A DNA stretch of 62,984 bases, taken from assembly GCA_040400005.1 (NCBI GenBank), contig JBBARC010000015.1, positions 1-62,984 of the forward strand, in the 5' to 3' direction. This DNA comes from JBBARC01 sp040400005 (lineage in GTDB: Bacteria > Pseudomonadota > Alphaproteobacteria > Acetobacterales > Acetobacteraceae). Positions 17,971 through 26,892 of this stretch are shown here, piece after piece. Position 1 is the first letter of the stretch; each line of letters begins with the position of its first letter. A program made the translations under genes and the position numbers. A model generated the notes under the pieces. That model did not search any database and had not been told where the DNA came from. It saw only the letters and a list, made by a program, of their open reading frames with translations.

Positions 17971-19020
17971 TTAGCGCCGTTCAGCCAGTATCGCCTCGGC
18001 CAGTTGATCAATTGCAAGCTCACGCTCCACCGCGCCAATCTCATGCGCAATTTTCGACATGCCATAAATCAGGCAGCTCGCCTCACTTTCCCCCAAGGTG
18101 CGTGCCCCCGCATGGCGCATCGCCAACAAACCGGCCGCGCCATCGCGCCCCATGCCGGTCAGAATAATGCCCAGCGCATTAGCCCCCGCACATTGTGCAA
18201 CCGACTGAAACAACACATCCACGGAAGGCCGATGCCCCGAGACACGCTCGCCATCATGCAGCCGGCACACATATTGTGCGCCGAACGGCGCCAGTATCAG
18301 GTGGCGATTTCCATTAGCAATATACACATGGCCGGGCAGCACGCGTTGGCGATCGTACGCTTCGCAAACGCTCACCCGGCATAAGCTATCCAGCCGCGCG
18401 GCAAACGATGTCGTAAACCCTGGCGGCATGTGCTGGGCAATAATTATTGCCGGCGCGTTGGCGGGCAAATTAATCAACAGCCGCTGCAACGCTTCAACCC
18501 CGCCGGTTGATGCGCCAACCGCCACAATGCGGCCTTCCGATGATCTCGCCGCATCATACACCAGCGGTGCGCGGGCAATCGGCTTTTGCCAGGCGTGCGG
18601 CCGGCTTTGGGCGGCAGCGTGAATCTTGGCGATCAAATCATCGTGCATCGCCGCAATGCCCAGGCGTACATCCATCATGGGTTTGGCGACGACATCCACC
18701 GCCCCCAGTTCCAATGCCCGCAGGGCAGCGGACGATCCTTTTTGCGTTAATGTCGACACCATCACCACCGGCATCGGCCGCAGCGCCATCAGGCGTTCGA
18801 GAAAATCCAAACCGCCCATTTCGGGCATTTCGATATCCAGTGTTATGACATCAGGGTTCAGCGCCTTGATCTTTTCGCGTGCGATATGCGGGTTGGGGGC
18901 AACGCCCACCACCACAATGGCTGGGTCACTTTGCAAAATCTCTGTCAGTAATTGCCGTATCAGCGCTGAATCATCAATGATCAGCACTTTTATCGGCATA
19001 TCCGCTGCGCGCTGGGTCAC
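17971..19020 (-). CDS. cheB: Chemotaxis response regulator protein-glutamate methylesterase
   Basis: Removes methyl groups from receptors for adaptation. An N-terminal receiver (phospho-acceptor D62 in LDIEMPEMGG) is joined by a linker to the esterase domain with triad S171 (GASTGG), H197 (QHMPPGF) and D293 (GMGRDGAAG). The GTG start overlaps the cheD stop (GTGA); an internal ATG seven codons on (MPIKVL) is equally plausible. 349 residues. Last gene of the chemotaxis operon, in order cheR-cheD-cheB. Confidence 0.95.
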   Translation of the reverse strand: MTQRAADMPIKVLIIDDSALIRQLLTEILQSDPAIVVVGVAPNPHIAREKIKALNPDVITLDIEMPEMGGLDFLERLMALRPMPVVMVSTLTQKGSSAALRALELGAVDVVAKPMMDVRLGIAAMHDDLIAKIHAAAQSRPHAWQKPIARAPLVYDAARSSEGRIVAVGASTGGVEALQRLLINLPANAPAIIIAQHMPPGFTTSFAARLDSLCRVSVCEAYDRQRVLPGHVYIANGNRHLILAPFGAQYVCRLHDGERVSGHRPSVDVLFQSVAQCAGANALGIILTGMGRDGAAGLLAMRHAGARTLGESEASCLIYGMSKIAHEIGAVERELAIDQLAEAILAERR

Positions 19021-19604
19021 GTCAGCCGCACAGAAAAATCAGCCCGCCCCAGTGTCGCATGTGGCGGGCTGGCCGGTGCGGTCTGTGGTTCGAACGGCAG
19101 TTCCAGCATCCGCGCTATACCGCTCAGCGGCCAGTAATCAATGCGCCGCGCATGCGCACCGCGCAAATGGTGCGCCGCTACGCCCAGGTTTTTGCCCCCC
19201 AAATACGCCTCTATAAAGTCAGCGTTCTGCGCACCAACGCCACCACCCCGTCCAACCATGGCAGCACCACCAAATACCTTTATCTCCAGCCTCTCACGCA
19301 CACCGCCGCCGCACAGTATATCGTTGATCAGTCGCGCCATGGCGAAATTGCCGTAGCGCATGGCGGTTTCGGCCACCCCCCACTGGTCTGGCCCCCATTG
19401 GCCCGTGCTGCTTTCGGGCAGCATAAAATGGTTCATGCCGCCAATCCCTGCCAGCGGGTCGCGAATGCACGCGCAAACACAGCTGCCCAAGACGGTTGCA
19501 ATCACGTCGCCTGCCTGGCGGGTGACAAAATACTCGCCTGGGCCAATTTTGATCAATTTCATTGGGCCCTGCATCGCGCAGCAGTACCGCATTGCCATCC
19601 GCAA
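19017..19604 (-). CDS. cheD: Chemoreceptor glutamine deamidase CheD
   Basis: Deamidates receptor glutamines to create methylation sites. The thiol-protease-like core is clear: GSCVCAC with the catalytic Cys, and GGMNHFMLP with the catalytic His, then GVAETAMRYGNFAM and LEIKVFGGA. Internal ATGs at codons 11 and 15 are closer to where homologues begin (KLIKIGPGEYFV), so the true N-terminus may be shorter. It sits 18 bp after cheR and overlaps cheB. Confidence 0.93.
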   Translation of the reverse strand: MRMAMRYCCAMQGPMKLIKIGPGEYFVTRQAGDVIATVLGSCVCACIRDPLAGIGGMNHFMLPESSTGQWGPDQWGVAETAMRYGNFAMARLINDILCGGGVRERLEIKVFGGAAMVGRGGGVGAQNADFIEAYLGGKNLGVAAHHLRGAHARRIDYWPLSGIARMLELPFEPQTAPASPPHATLGRADFSVRLT

Positions 19605-19622
19605 TTGTCACCGGCCATCATC

Positions 19623-20462
19623 TCAGTACCGTTTACGGTAAGTGGTGGTACCAGCTAGTTCAAAACGATTACTTATGTGCATAAGGCTTTCTGAATGCCC
19701 AATGAACAAAATGCCTTGTGGGGTTAGGTAATCGGCTATGCGGTCAAACAAAACACGCTGCACATCCTTGTCGAAATAAATCACCACATTACGGCAAAAT
19801 ATCGCATCAAATTTGCCCTGCATTGGCCATGGATTAAGCAGGTTAAGCTGTTTGAACGTAATATAGTCTTTCAAGCTATCTGGCATACTCACTATGTCAT
19901 TACAGCGTGGCGGGATAAACCCTAAAAAATGCGGTGGAATAACTGCCGTCCGGTCCGTAGTGTAACATCCTGCAGTGGCCTGTTCGATCATCGTGCTATC
20001 AATATCGGTTGCTAATATGCGCGCATCCCAGCCTGGCGTATCACGGGCGAATTTGTGCACAACCATGGCAATGGAATAGGCCTCCTCGCCGGACGAACAC
20101 GCAGCCGACCATATGCGCAGCCGCGGCCGCGGTGCCTGGCGCAGCAGCGGCGCCAAAACCATACTAGCAAGCGACGTAAAATGATGTGGCTCTCGAAAAA
20201 ACCGGGTCAAATTGGTGGTTAGTGCATTGATCATGTCGCGGTGCTCGCCAGCACCTGCCGGGCTATCCAGCAGCGCCACATACGCATCAAAACTACCCAG
20301 GCCCAACAGGCGCACCCGCCGCGCCAACCGCCCTGCGACCATTTCACGCTTATTGGCATTCAATGAAATGCCAGTCATTTCACGCAGCAAACCAGCAATT
20401 ACGCGAAAATTTCCCAGCGAAATACCACAATTGCTCGTGTAGTTAGCCACCGCCTGCGCCAT
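19623..20462 (-). CDS. cheR: Chemotaxis protein methyltransferase CheR
   Basis: SAM-dependent methylation of receptor glutamates. The N-terminal helical domain contains TNLTRFFREPHHF; the SAM domain contains RIWSAACSSGEEAYSIAM, ILATDIDSTMIEQA, IFCRNVVIYFD and FIGHSESL. 279 residues. Its codon use looks somewhat less GC-rich than the flanking genes. The receptor encoded just upstream ends in a WxxF tail that fits the CheR beta-subdomain docking site. Confidence 0.95.
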   Translation of the reverse strand: MAQAVANYTSNCGISLGNFRVIAGLLREMTGISLNANKREMVAGRLARRVRLLGLGSFDAYVALLDSPAGAGEHRDMINALTTNLTRFFREPHHFTSLASMVLAPLLRQAPRPRLRIWSAACSSGEEAYSIAMVVHKFARDTPGWDARILATDIDSTMIEQATAGCYTTDRTAVIPPHFLGFIPPRCNDIVSMPDSLKDYITFKQLNLLNPWPMQGKFDAIFCRNVVIYFDKDVQRVLFDRIADYLTPQGILFIGHSESLMHISNRFELAGTTTYRKRY

Positions 20463-20480
20463 AGCGCCAGGTGCCGCTGG

Positions 20481-23102
20481 CTAAAACACCTTCCAATCAG
20501 CACCGGCAGCCGCCCGTTCAGGCTGTGGCGCCGCCGGTAGCATTTTTTTACGCGGCACCATTGTGGCCACTCGGGCGGCAGGTGCAGTAAGTGCCGTCGT
20601 TTTGGCCACCCGCGCCACCACCACCTCCGCCCGGTCAGCCAGGGTAAAGGCCGCCACCATGGTGGCCAGCCCATCGGTCTGATCTTCCATAGATTTCGCC
20701 GCCGCCGCCGCCTGTTCAACCAGCGCCGCATTCTGCTGCGTCATCTTATCCATCTGGGTCACTGCGGAATTTACTTCTTCAATGCCGCTGCTTTGTTCCT
20801 TCGATGCCGCCGAGATTTCGGCCATAATATCGGTTACTCGTTTAACCGACTGCACAATGTCTTCCATCGTCGTGCCGGCTGTACCAACCAGCCGCGATCC
20901 CGATTCAACTTTGGCCGTCGATTCGGAAATCAGAGATTTTATTTCCTTGGCCGCATTGGCACTGCGCTGCGCCAAATTGCGTACCTCGGCCGCAACAACG
21001 GCAAAGCCGCGGCCCTGCTCGCCGGCACGGGCCGCCTCCACCGCGGCATTCAGCGCCAATATATTGGTCTGAAACGCAATTTCGTCGATCACCCCAATAA
21101 TGTCGGCAATCTTGCGGCTTGCATCACTAATCCCCTCCATGGTGCGCACCACCTCGCTCACCACATGGCCGCCCTTTACCGCAACGTCCGAGGCCGAGCT
21201 GGCAAGCTTATTGGCCTGCTGGGCATTGTCCGCATTCTGCCGTACTGTGCTGGTCAGTTCTTCCAAACTTGCAGCAGTTTCCTCAAGGCTGGCAGCCTGC
21301 TCCTCAGTGCGCTGCGATAAATCGGTATTGCCCATCGAAATTTCGCGCGCCGCGCTAGCAATCGCCCCCGATGCATCAAGTATCGCCCCCACCACACCAG
21401 ACATCGTATCCAGCACGCCATTAACGCCTGCGCACAAACTGCCAATATCGCCAGCCTTGCCCTCCAGCGGCACACGTTGGCTCAAATCATTCGCCTGTGC
21501 CCGATTAACCACGTGCTGAATTTGCTCAACCGCCACCCGCAGAGCCTCGGCTGCGCGCACCTGCTCGGTTACCTCGGTTGCGTATTTCACCACCTTAAAC
21601 GGCCGCCCGTTCATATCTAAAATCGGGCTGTAATTGGCCTGCAACCACACATCGCGGCCATTCTTGGCAATCCGCTTATACTGCCCGCCGTCATGTTCGC
21701 CGCGCCCCAACTTCTCCCAAAACGCCCGATACTCGCCGCTTGCACGATATTGCGGATCAACAAACAGGCTGTGATGCTGCCCGCGAATTTCGTCTAGCCG
21801 GTAGCCCATGGTTTGTAAAAAATTGTCGTTGGCATCCAGTACCCGGCCATCCAGGCTAAACGATATCACCGCCTGCGCCTTGCTAATCGCTGCAATCTGC
21901 CCCTCGAAATCGGCCGCCTGCAATTTCTGCGCGGTGATGTCGGTTGCGTATTTTATTACTTTTAGCACTTTGCCATTGGCGTCCAAAATCGGGTTATACG
22001 ATGCCTCAATCCAAACCTCGCGCCCGCCTTTGGCAAGGCGCTTATACTGCGCCGCCTGAAATTCACCGCGCCGTAACCGCTCCCAAAACTCCTGGTAAGC
22101 AACACTGTCCGCGTAGGCATTTTCCACAAATATCCGGTGATGTTTGCCCTGAATTTCTTCAAGACTATACCCCAGCGTACGCAAAAAATTAGTGTTGGCA
22201 TCAATCACTAATCCGGCGGCCGTAAATTCAATAACCGCTTGCGACCGGTTAATCGCCGCACTCACCGCCGCCGAATCAGCATTCAGCAACCGCTCGCGCG
22301 CATCGGTCCATTCCACCGAAAAACCAATCCGCGCACCACCCTCCACCAAAGGTGACACCAGTAGGTCAAACACCCGCCGGCCGACCTGAATGCTGGCGCC
22401 ATGCTGTTCGGTCAAACCGCCCAGCATCTTGCGCTGATAGGATGGATTTTTGTGAAAAATATCGATATTACTGCCAACTAGGGTCGCCACACTAAAACGC
22501 GGCAACTCCTTTTGCAGCTCAGCCTCGGCCTCCTGCAAAAGCGCCGTTACGGCCGGGTTAATGTAGGTTATATTTAGGTCTGGATCAGCAATCATCACGT
22601 TGCTGCGCAACGAATTTAAGCCCACCAGCCGCGCCACTTTGGCCGCCTCCGCCACCTTGCGCGCGGTGATGTTGTTGGCATACGCCATCACCTTATACAC
22701 CGCATCGCTCTCGTCACGCAGCGCCACATAGCGGATCTGCAACCAGCATGTGCCGCCAGCATGGGTGATAAACCCTTGTTCTACACAGTCCGCAGTGCCA
22801 GCAGCGCCCGCCGCCAGGGACTGCCCCCATGGCCGCGCGGCACTTGCCGCCGCACTATCCCCGGCAATTAAAAACTTTCCCAATGGCGCCCCGGCGATAT
22901 CGCCAATCCGATACCCGAGCAAATCCAAAAACAAATCATTGGCCTCCAGCAATGCGCCACCCGGCGTACAGCCAAACATCGGCATCCCCTGCTGCAAGCC
23001 CAGTATTTGTGCATCGCGGTCGCGCCCCTCGGCACGACGCTCGCGGCTGCCGCGGCGCTCAAACATGGCGGAAAATAAGGGTGTCGGTTTGCTTAGATGC
23101 AT
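20481..23102 (-). CDS. Cytosolic chemoreceptor with four PAS domains and CheR-tether tail
   Basis: 873 residues without transmembrane helices. Four PAS-like domains follow one another (about 30-150, 165-270, 285-400, 405-520); the last two are close duplicates (IDANTNFLRTLGYSLEEIQGKHH versus LDANDNFLQTMGYRLDEIRGQHH region). A HAMP-like linker (LSQRVPLEGKAGDIGSLCAG) leads to the signalling hairpin with tip IAFQTNILALNAAVEAARAGE. The C-terminal five residues DWKVF match the xWxxF CheR-docking pentapeptide on a flexible Ala/Pro linker. PAS 3 and 4 are Aer-type and might bind FAD or haem; the ligand cannot be read from the sequence. It lies between cheW and cheR, the position of McpB/Aer2 in F7-class clusters. 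Confidence 0.92.
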   Translation of the reverse strand: MHLSKPTPLFSAMFERRGSRERRAEGRDRDAQILGLQQGMPMFGCTPGGALLEANDLFLDLLGYRIGDIAGAPLGKFLIAGDSAAASAARPWGQSLAAGAAGTADCVEQGFITHAGGTCWLQIRYVALRDESDAVYKVMAYANNITARKVAEAAKVARLVGLNSLRSNVMIADPDLNITYINPAVTALLQEAEAELQKELPRFSVATLVGSNIDIFHKNPSYQRKMLGGLTEQHGASIQVGRRVFDLLVSPLVEGGARIGFSVEWTDARERLLNADSAAVSAAINRSQAVIEFTAAGLVIDANTNFLRTLGYSLEEIQGKHHRIFVENAYADSVAYQEFWERLRRGEFQAAQYKRLAKGGREVWIEASYNPILDANGKVLKVIKYATDITAQKLQAADFEGQIAAISKAQAVISFSLDGRVLDANDNFLQTMGYRLDEIRGQHHSLFVDPQYRASGEYRAFWEKLGRGEHDGGQYKRIAKNGRDVWLQANYSPILDMNGRPFKVVKYATEVTEQVRAAEALRVAVEQIQHVVNRAQANDLSQRVPLEGKAGDIGSLCAGVNGVLDTMSGVVGAILDASGAIASAAREISMGNTDLSQRTEEQAASLEETAASLEELTSTVRQNADNAQQANKLASSASDVAVKGGHVVSEVVRTMEGISDASRKIADIIGVIDEIAFQTNILALNAAVEAARAGEQGRGFAVVAAEVRNLAQRSANAAKEIKSLISESTAKVESGSRLVGTAGTTMEDIVQSVKRVTDIMAEISAASKEQSSGIEEVNSAVTQMDKMTQQNAALVEQAAAAAKSMEDQTDGLATMVAAFTLADRAEVVVARVAKTTALTAPAARVATMVPRKKMLPAAPQPERAAAGADWKVF

Positions 23103-23221
23103 TGCAATCTCACAAGGTTAAGGGACAGCCATCGGGTTACACGGGAACAAGATGACCGAAGGCGATCATCGCCCCGGTCAGCATCAGCACTCAATGCCAC
23201 GCATTTGCCGCGCGGCCATTA

Positions 23222-23824
23222 CTAAGCCGCCATCCCGCCGATCGTGATGGCGGTCAGATCAGCATTGATCAGGCAATCCAGCGATACCAGCGATACCATG
23301 CGGTCGTTGTGGCTTGCCAACCCTGCCAACAAATTGTCCTGCGCTGCCAGACCAATTTCCGGTATTGGCTTAATCGCCTCAGGTGCCAACGCGATAATGT
23401 CAGATACCGCATCCACCAGTAGCCCAATCGTGCGCGCGCCAATGGTGATAATAATCACTACATTCATCTTGTCCGGTGGGCGACTCGGCATGCCAAACCG
23501 CGCCCGTAAATCCATAATCGGTACAATAATGCCGCGCAAATTGATCACGCCATAAATGCAGCTCGGCGCGTTGGGAATGGGCGTTGTTGCCGTCCATCCC
23601 TTAATTTCGCGAACGGCCATAATATCTACCCCATACTCCTGCTCACCAAGGGTAAAGGTAATAAATTGCACGCTCACGTCGTTCGCCGCGATCGGCCCGC
23701 CACTGTCGGGCCTGTGCGAAGCCCCCAGTTGCGAAGACCCCTGTTGCGAATACCCTTGTTGCGAAGACACCGGTTGCGATGACCCCGCCTGCGAAACCAC
23801 GGATGTTTGAAATGGGTCGGTCAT
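23222..23824 (-). CDS. cheW: Chemotaxis adaptor CheW with Ser/Gln-repeat N-terminus
   Basis: Couples CheA to receptors. The CheW fold runs from about residue 50 (VQFITFTLGEQEYGVDIMAVREI) through VINLRGIIVPIMDLRARFG and IGLLVDAVSDI to the end. Residues 11-40 form six five-residue units (SQAGS, SQPVS, SQQGY, SQQGS, SQLGA, SHRPD) encoded by a 15-bp tandem repeat; such a tail is not part of the family and is probably disordered. It is 119 bp downstream of the receptor's start in gene order (cheA-cheW-receptor), with its own ribosome site GGGGTAA. Confidence 0.93.
   Translation of the reverse strand: MTDPFQTSVVSQAGSSQPVSSQQGYSQQGSSQLGASHRPDSGGPIAANDVSVQFITFTLGEQEYGVDIMAVREIKGWTATTPIPNAPSCIYGVINLRGIIVPIMDLRARFGMPSRPPDKMNVVIIITIGARTIGLLVDAVSDIIALAPEAIKPIPEIGLAAQDNLLAGLASHNDRMVSLVSLDCLINADLTAITIGGMAA
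23705..23794 (-). repeat. 15-bp tandem repeat encoding SQxxS units in CheW
   Basis: Six imperfect 15-bp units of the plus-strand type GTTGCGAAGACCCCT; the four central units are the best conserved. The period keeps the reading frame and gives a Ser/Gln-rich tail. Confidence 0.8.
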
Positions 23825-23873
23825 AAGCTGGTGTTACCCCTATCGCCGAGAACCAAACTGTAGTGCCGAAAAG

Positions 23874-25982
23874 TTATTGCATTATTGACGCGGTACTGGT
23901 TGGCACCGCTAAAGTGTCGCGCCCAGTTACGCCCACGCTGGCGCCACACGGATCACACAAACCGGCGACATCCAAAATCAGCGCCACCCGTCCATTGCCC
24001 AAAATCGTTGCTCCACCCACGCCACTTACCGGGCCGTAATTCGCCTCCAGGCTTTTCACCACCACCTGCTGCTGGCCAATTAAATCATCCACCACCAGCC
24101 CTATCTTGCCGGCGCTTTCATTTTCCACCACCACAACAATACCGCGCCACGCGTCGCGTAGGGCATCCGCCACGCCAAACCGCGCGGCCAAATACAGCAA
24201 CGGCACATATGCACCGCGTAACGCTAGTACGTCGCCATGTCCCGCCACAGCATGTACATCGGCGCGCGCCGGCCGCAGGCTGCCCACAATATTGGCCAGC
24301 GGCACGATGTAGGTATCAGCCCCCACCGCCACAATCATGCCGTCCAGTATTGCCAAGGTCAGCGGCAAAGATAGCACAAATCGCGATCCCTGCCCCGCTA
24401 CCGTGTGCACATTTATCCGCCCGCCTAGCGCCAAAATATTCCGCCGCACAACATCCATGCCCACCCCGCGGCCTGAAATGTTCGACACAGACTCCATGGT
24501 TGAAAATCCGGGTAGAAATATCAGATCAATGATCTCATCGTCGGATAGAATCTTATCCGCAGCAATCAGCCCGCGCGCCCGGGCACGGGCCAGCACCCGC
24601 GCGCCGTCAATGCCGCGCCCGTCATCCGCTACCTCAATAATAATCCGCCCGCCACGATGCTCCGCCCCCAGGTGCACAATGCCCTGCGCAGGCTTGCCGG
24701 CAGCCACCCGTTCCGCCGGTGTTTCAATGCCGTGGTCCAGTGCGTTGCGCAGCAAATGCGTCAGTGGATCAGCCAAATGTTCGATCACCGTTTTGTCAAT
24801 TTCGGTGGATTCGCCGCTCATCACTAGCCGTGTATCCTTGCCCAGCAGCGCCGATACTTCCCGCAATAGCCGCGGCATACGGGAAAATACCGATCGCACC
24901 GGTTGCGTGCGAATAGCCATCACGCCATCCTGCAATTCCCGCAGATGCTGCGCCAAAATATCTAACCCATTAGTCAACCCCGGGCACATCTCCGCCGGCA
25001 ACCCGGCACCTAACTGCACCAGCATGGTCTGGTTAATCACCAGCTCGCCAACCAAATTCACCAGCCGGTCAATCTTCTCCACATCCACCCGCACCGTCGG
25101 CGCTGCCGCCAGCACCTCCGCCCGCCGCGGCTCGCCGGTATCACTCACCGGGCTGGAAGGCTCGGCCGCTGCTGTGGTATCGATCGCCGCCACGGCCGGG
25201 CCATCACAGCTGGGTGGTAGCATTGGCGCAATCGCCACGTCACATTGGTCAGCGACAAACTCAAACACATCATAAAGGCGCGCCATCGGCACGGCCGTGT
25301 GCACGGTCACCACCCAGGCAATATAAGCACTTTCGGGGTCTAACCGGTCCAGCGCGGGCAGCGCGGTGATATCGGCGCGCACCTCAATGTGCCCCAGCCG
25401 GCCCAATTCGCGTATCAGCAACAACGGCTCACTAGCGTTTTTAAACAAATCCAGATGCGGCCTAAAGTTTATGCAGTATGCTTGGCCCGCCCCACCGCTT
25501 TGCGCCTGTTCCTCGGCCTGCTCCCCGGCCTGATTCCCGGCCAGCGCATCCGCCACCACGGCCAATTCTGCGCCACCCGCAGCACCCTCCACCGCCGCCA
25601 CCAGGCTTGCCAATTCCACCCGCAGCCCGTCTTCCAGCCCCGTTTCAGCAACGCGGCCCTCCCGATCGGCGCTAATCAGGTCGCTCAACGCATCCGTGGC
25701 CCGCAGCAATAATTTGGCCAGCGGCCGGTCCAGCACAATTTTACTATCGCGCACCAAATCCAGCAGCGTTTCCAGCCCGTGCGCAAACCCCACCATGCGG
25801 GCAAAGCCAAACGCCCCGCCACCGCCCTTAATGGAATGCACCGCGCGAAAAATCGCGTGCACCGTGTCGCGATCCTCGCGCCCATCTTCCAATGCTGCCA
25901 GTTGCGTATAAACACACTCAAGCAGCTCGGCGCATTCTTCAAAATACGTCGATTTCAAGTGATCAAAGACATGTGCAGTCAT
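23874..25982 (-). CDS. cheA: Chemotaxis histidine kinase CheA
   Basis: Autophosphorylates and passes phosphate to CheY and CheB. Hpt domain with H49 in RAVHSIKGGGGAFGF; a central region (about 190-280) that may be a P2-like docking domain; P3 dimerisation helices (IDRLVNLVGELVINQTML); HATPase P4 with NALDHGIETPAERVA, EVADDGRGID and GRGVGMDVV; C-terminal CheW-like P5. 702 residues from the ATG at MTAHVFDHL; a longer frame adds 32 residues that overlap cheY and is rejected. Begins four bases after the cheY stop. Confidence 0.95.
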   Translation of the reverse strand: MTAHVFDHLKSTYFEECAELLECVYTQLAALEDGREDRDTVHAIFRAVHSIKGGGGAFGFARMVGFAHGLETLLDLVRDSKIVLDRPLAKLLLRATDALSDLISADREGRVAETGLEDGLRVELASLVAAVEGAAGGAELAVVADALAGNQAGEQAEEQAQSGGAGQAYCINFRPHLDLFKNASEPLLLIRELGRLGHIEVRADITALPALDRLDPESAYIAWVVTVHTAVPMARLYDVFEFVADQCDVAIAPMLPPSCDGPAVAAIDTTAAAEPSSPVSDTGEPRRAEVLAAAPTVRVDVEKIDRLVNLVGELVINQTMLVQLGAGLPAEMCPGLTNGLDILAQHLRELQDGVMAIRTQPVRSVFSRMPRLLREVSALLGKDTRLVMSGESTEIDKTVIEHLADPLTHLLRNALDHGIETPAERVAAGKPAQGIVHLGAEHRGGRIIIEVADDGRGIDGARVLARARARGLIAADKILSDDEIIDLIFLPGFSTMESVSNISGRGVGMDVVRRNILALGGRINVHTVAGQGSRFVLSLPLTLAILDGMIVAVGADTYIVPLANIVGSLRPARADVHAVAGHGDVLALRGAYVPLLYLAARFGVADALRDAWRGIVVVVENESAGKIGLVVDDLIGQQQVVVKSLEANYGPVSGVGGATILGNGRVALILDVAGLCDPCGASVGVTGRDTLAVPTSTASIMQ

Positions 25983-25986
25983 CGGT

Positions 25987-26352
25987 TTAGCCACATAACC
26001 GGTTGACAATATCAACCAGTTTTTCCGGGTTGAACGGTTTGACGATCCAGCCGGTTGCACCGGCTTCGCGCCCGACATTTTTTTTGCTGCTGTCGGATTC
26101 CGTGGTCAGCATCAAAATCGGTAGGGCGCGAAATTTCGCGTCGGCCCGCAACGCGCGGATCAACGCCACCCCATCCATCACCGGCATATTCAAATCGGTG
26201 ATCACCATATCCGCCGCACAGTTGGCCAAAAGGTTCAGTGCTTGGCGCCCATCTTCGGCAGTCACCACGTCAAACCCGGCGCCGCGCAAGGTATAGGCCA
26301 CCATGTCGCGCATGGTTTTCGAATCATCCACCGTCATTACCCGCCGCGCCAT
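25987..26352 (-). CDS. cheY: Chemotaxis response regulator CheY
   Basis: Single receiver domain, 121 residues. Acidic pair D9/D10 (MTVDDSKTMR), phospho-acceptor D53 (ITDLNMPVMDG), T83/T84 (LMLTTESD) and K105 (IVKPF) are all present. The start overlaps the stop of the STAS gene by one base (TGATG); a longer frame extending through the STAS gene was rejected. It is the likely output or phosphate-sink regulator of this cluster. Confidence 0.95.
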   Translation of the reverse strand: MARRVMTVDDSKTMRDMVAYTLRGAGFDVVTAEDGRQALNLLANCAADMVITDLNMPVMDGVALIRALRADAKFRALPILMLTTESDSSKKNVGREAGATGWIVKPFNPEKLVDIVNRLCG

Positions 26353-26678
26353 CAGGCCTCCCCAAATCCCAGGGCAGCGGCAAGCCCCAAATCCAAAACC
26401 GCCTGGCGTAACACAGCACTTGGTGCGGCCAGGGCAAACCCCACACCCTGCGCCAGCGCCCGCCGCCGTGCCGCCACCAAAACCTGCAAACACGCGGTTG
26501 ATACGCGCTGCACATCGCGCCCGCACAGCACCACCGGCGCATCGGCCGAAAGCCGCGCCAAAATCTGCGCCTGCAACCGGTCCGCGGCGGTGACATCAAG
26601 CGACGCTGCCAGCGCAATGGGCCCATCATCACCAACATCCACCGGCGCCAGCGCCTCAGCAAAATCAGGGGTCGGCAT
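26352..26678 (-). CDS. STAS-domain protein heading the chemotaxis operon
   Basis: 108 residues. ALAASLDVTAADRLQAQIL, then PVVLCGRDVQRVSTACLQVLVAA with a Ser at position 60 in the place of the STAS phospho-site, and a C-terminal helix (AVLRQAVLDLGLAAALGF) describe a stand-alone STAS domain of the anti-sigma-factor-antagonist type. Small STAS proteins are found with F7-like chemotaxis genes; their role there is not settled. It is the first gene of the operon and overlaps cheY by one base. Confidence 0.8.
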   Translation of the reverse strand: MPTPDFAEALAPVDVGDDGPIALAASLDVTAADRLQAQILARLSADAPVVLCGRDVQRVSTACLQVLVAARRRALAQGVGFALAAPSAVLRQAVLDLGLAAALGFGEA

Positions 26679-26892
26679 GGGCAGGCAATCTCCCAATTGG
26701 CGTGCGGGGCCACGCAAGGCAGGCGCGGCACCGGCACCCCGGCCACCCATGCCCCCACGCAATCTGCGCCGCGAAAACTTTACATTCGGTTGCCGCCACG
26801 CCAGCCCTGTTGCCGCAACCCACGCCCGGGCCAACGTGAGGGGCCCATTCCCCCGCTTTTTGCCGCCCCCTTTGCCATAAGCGAGCCGCCCG

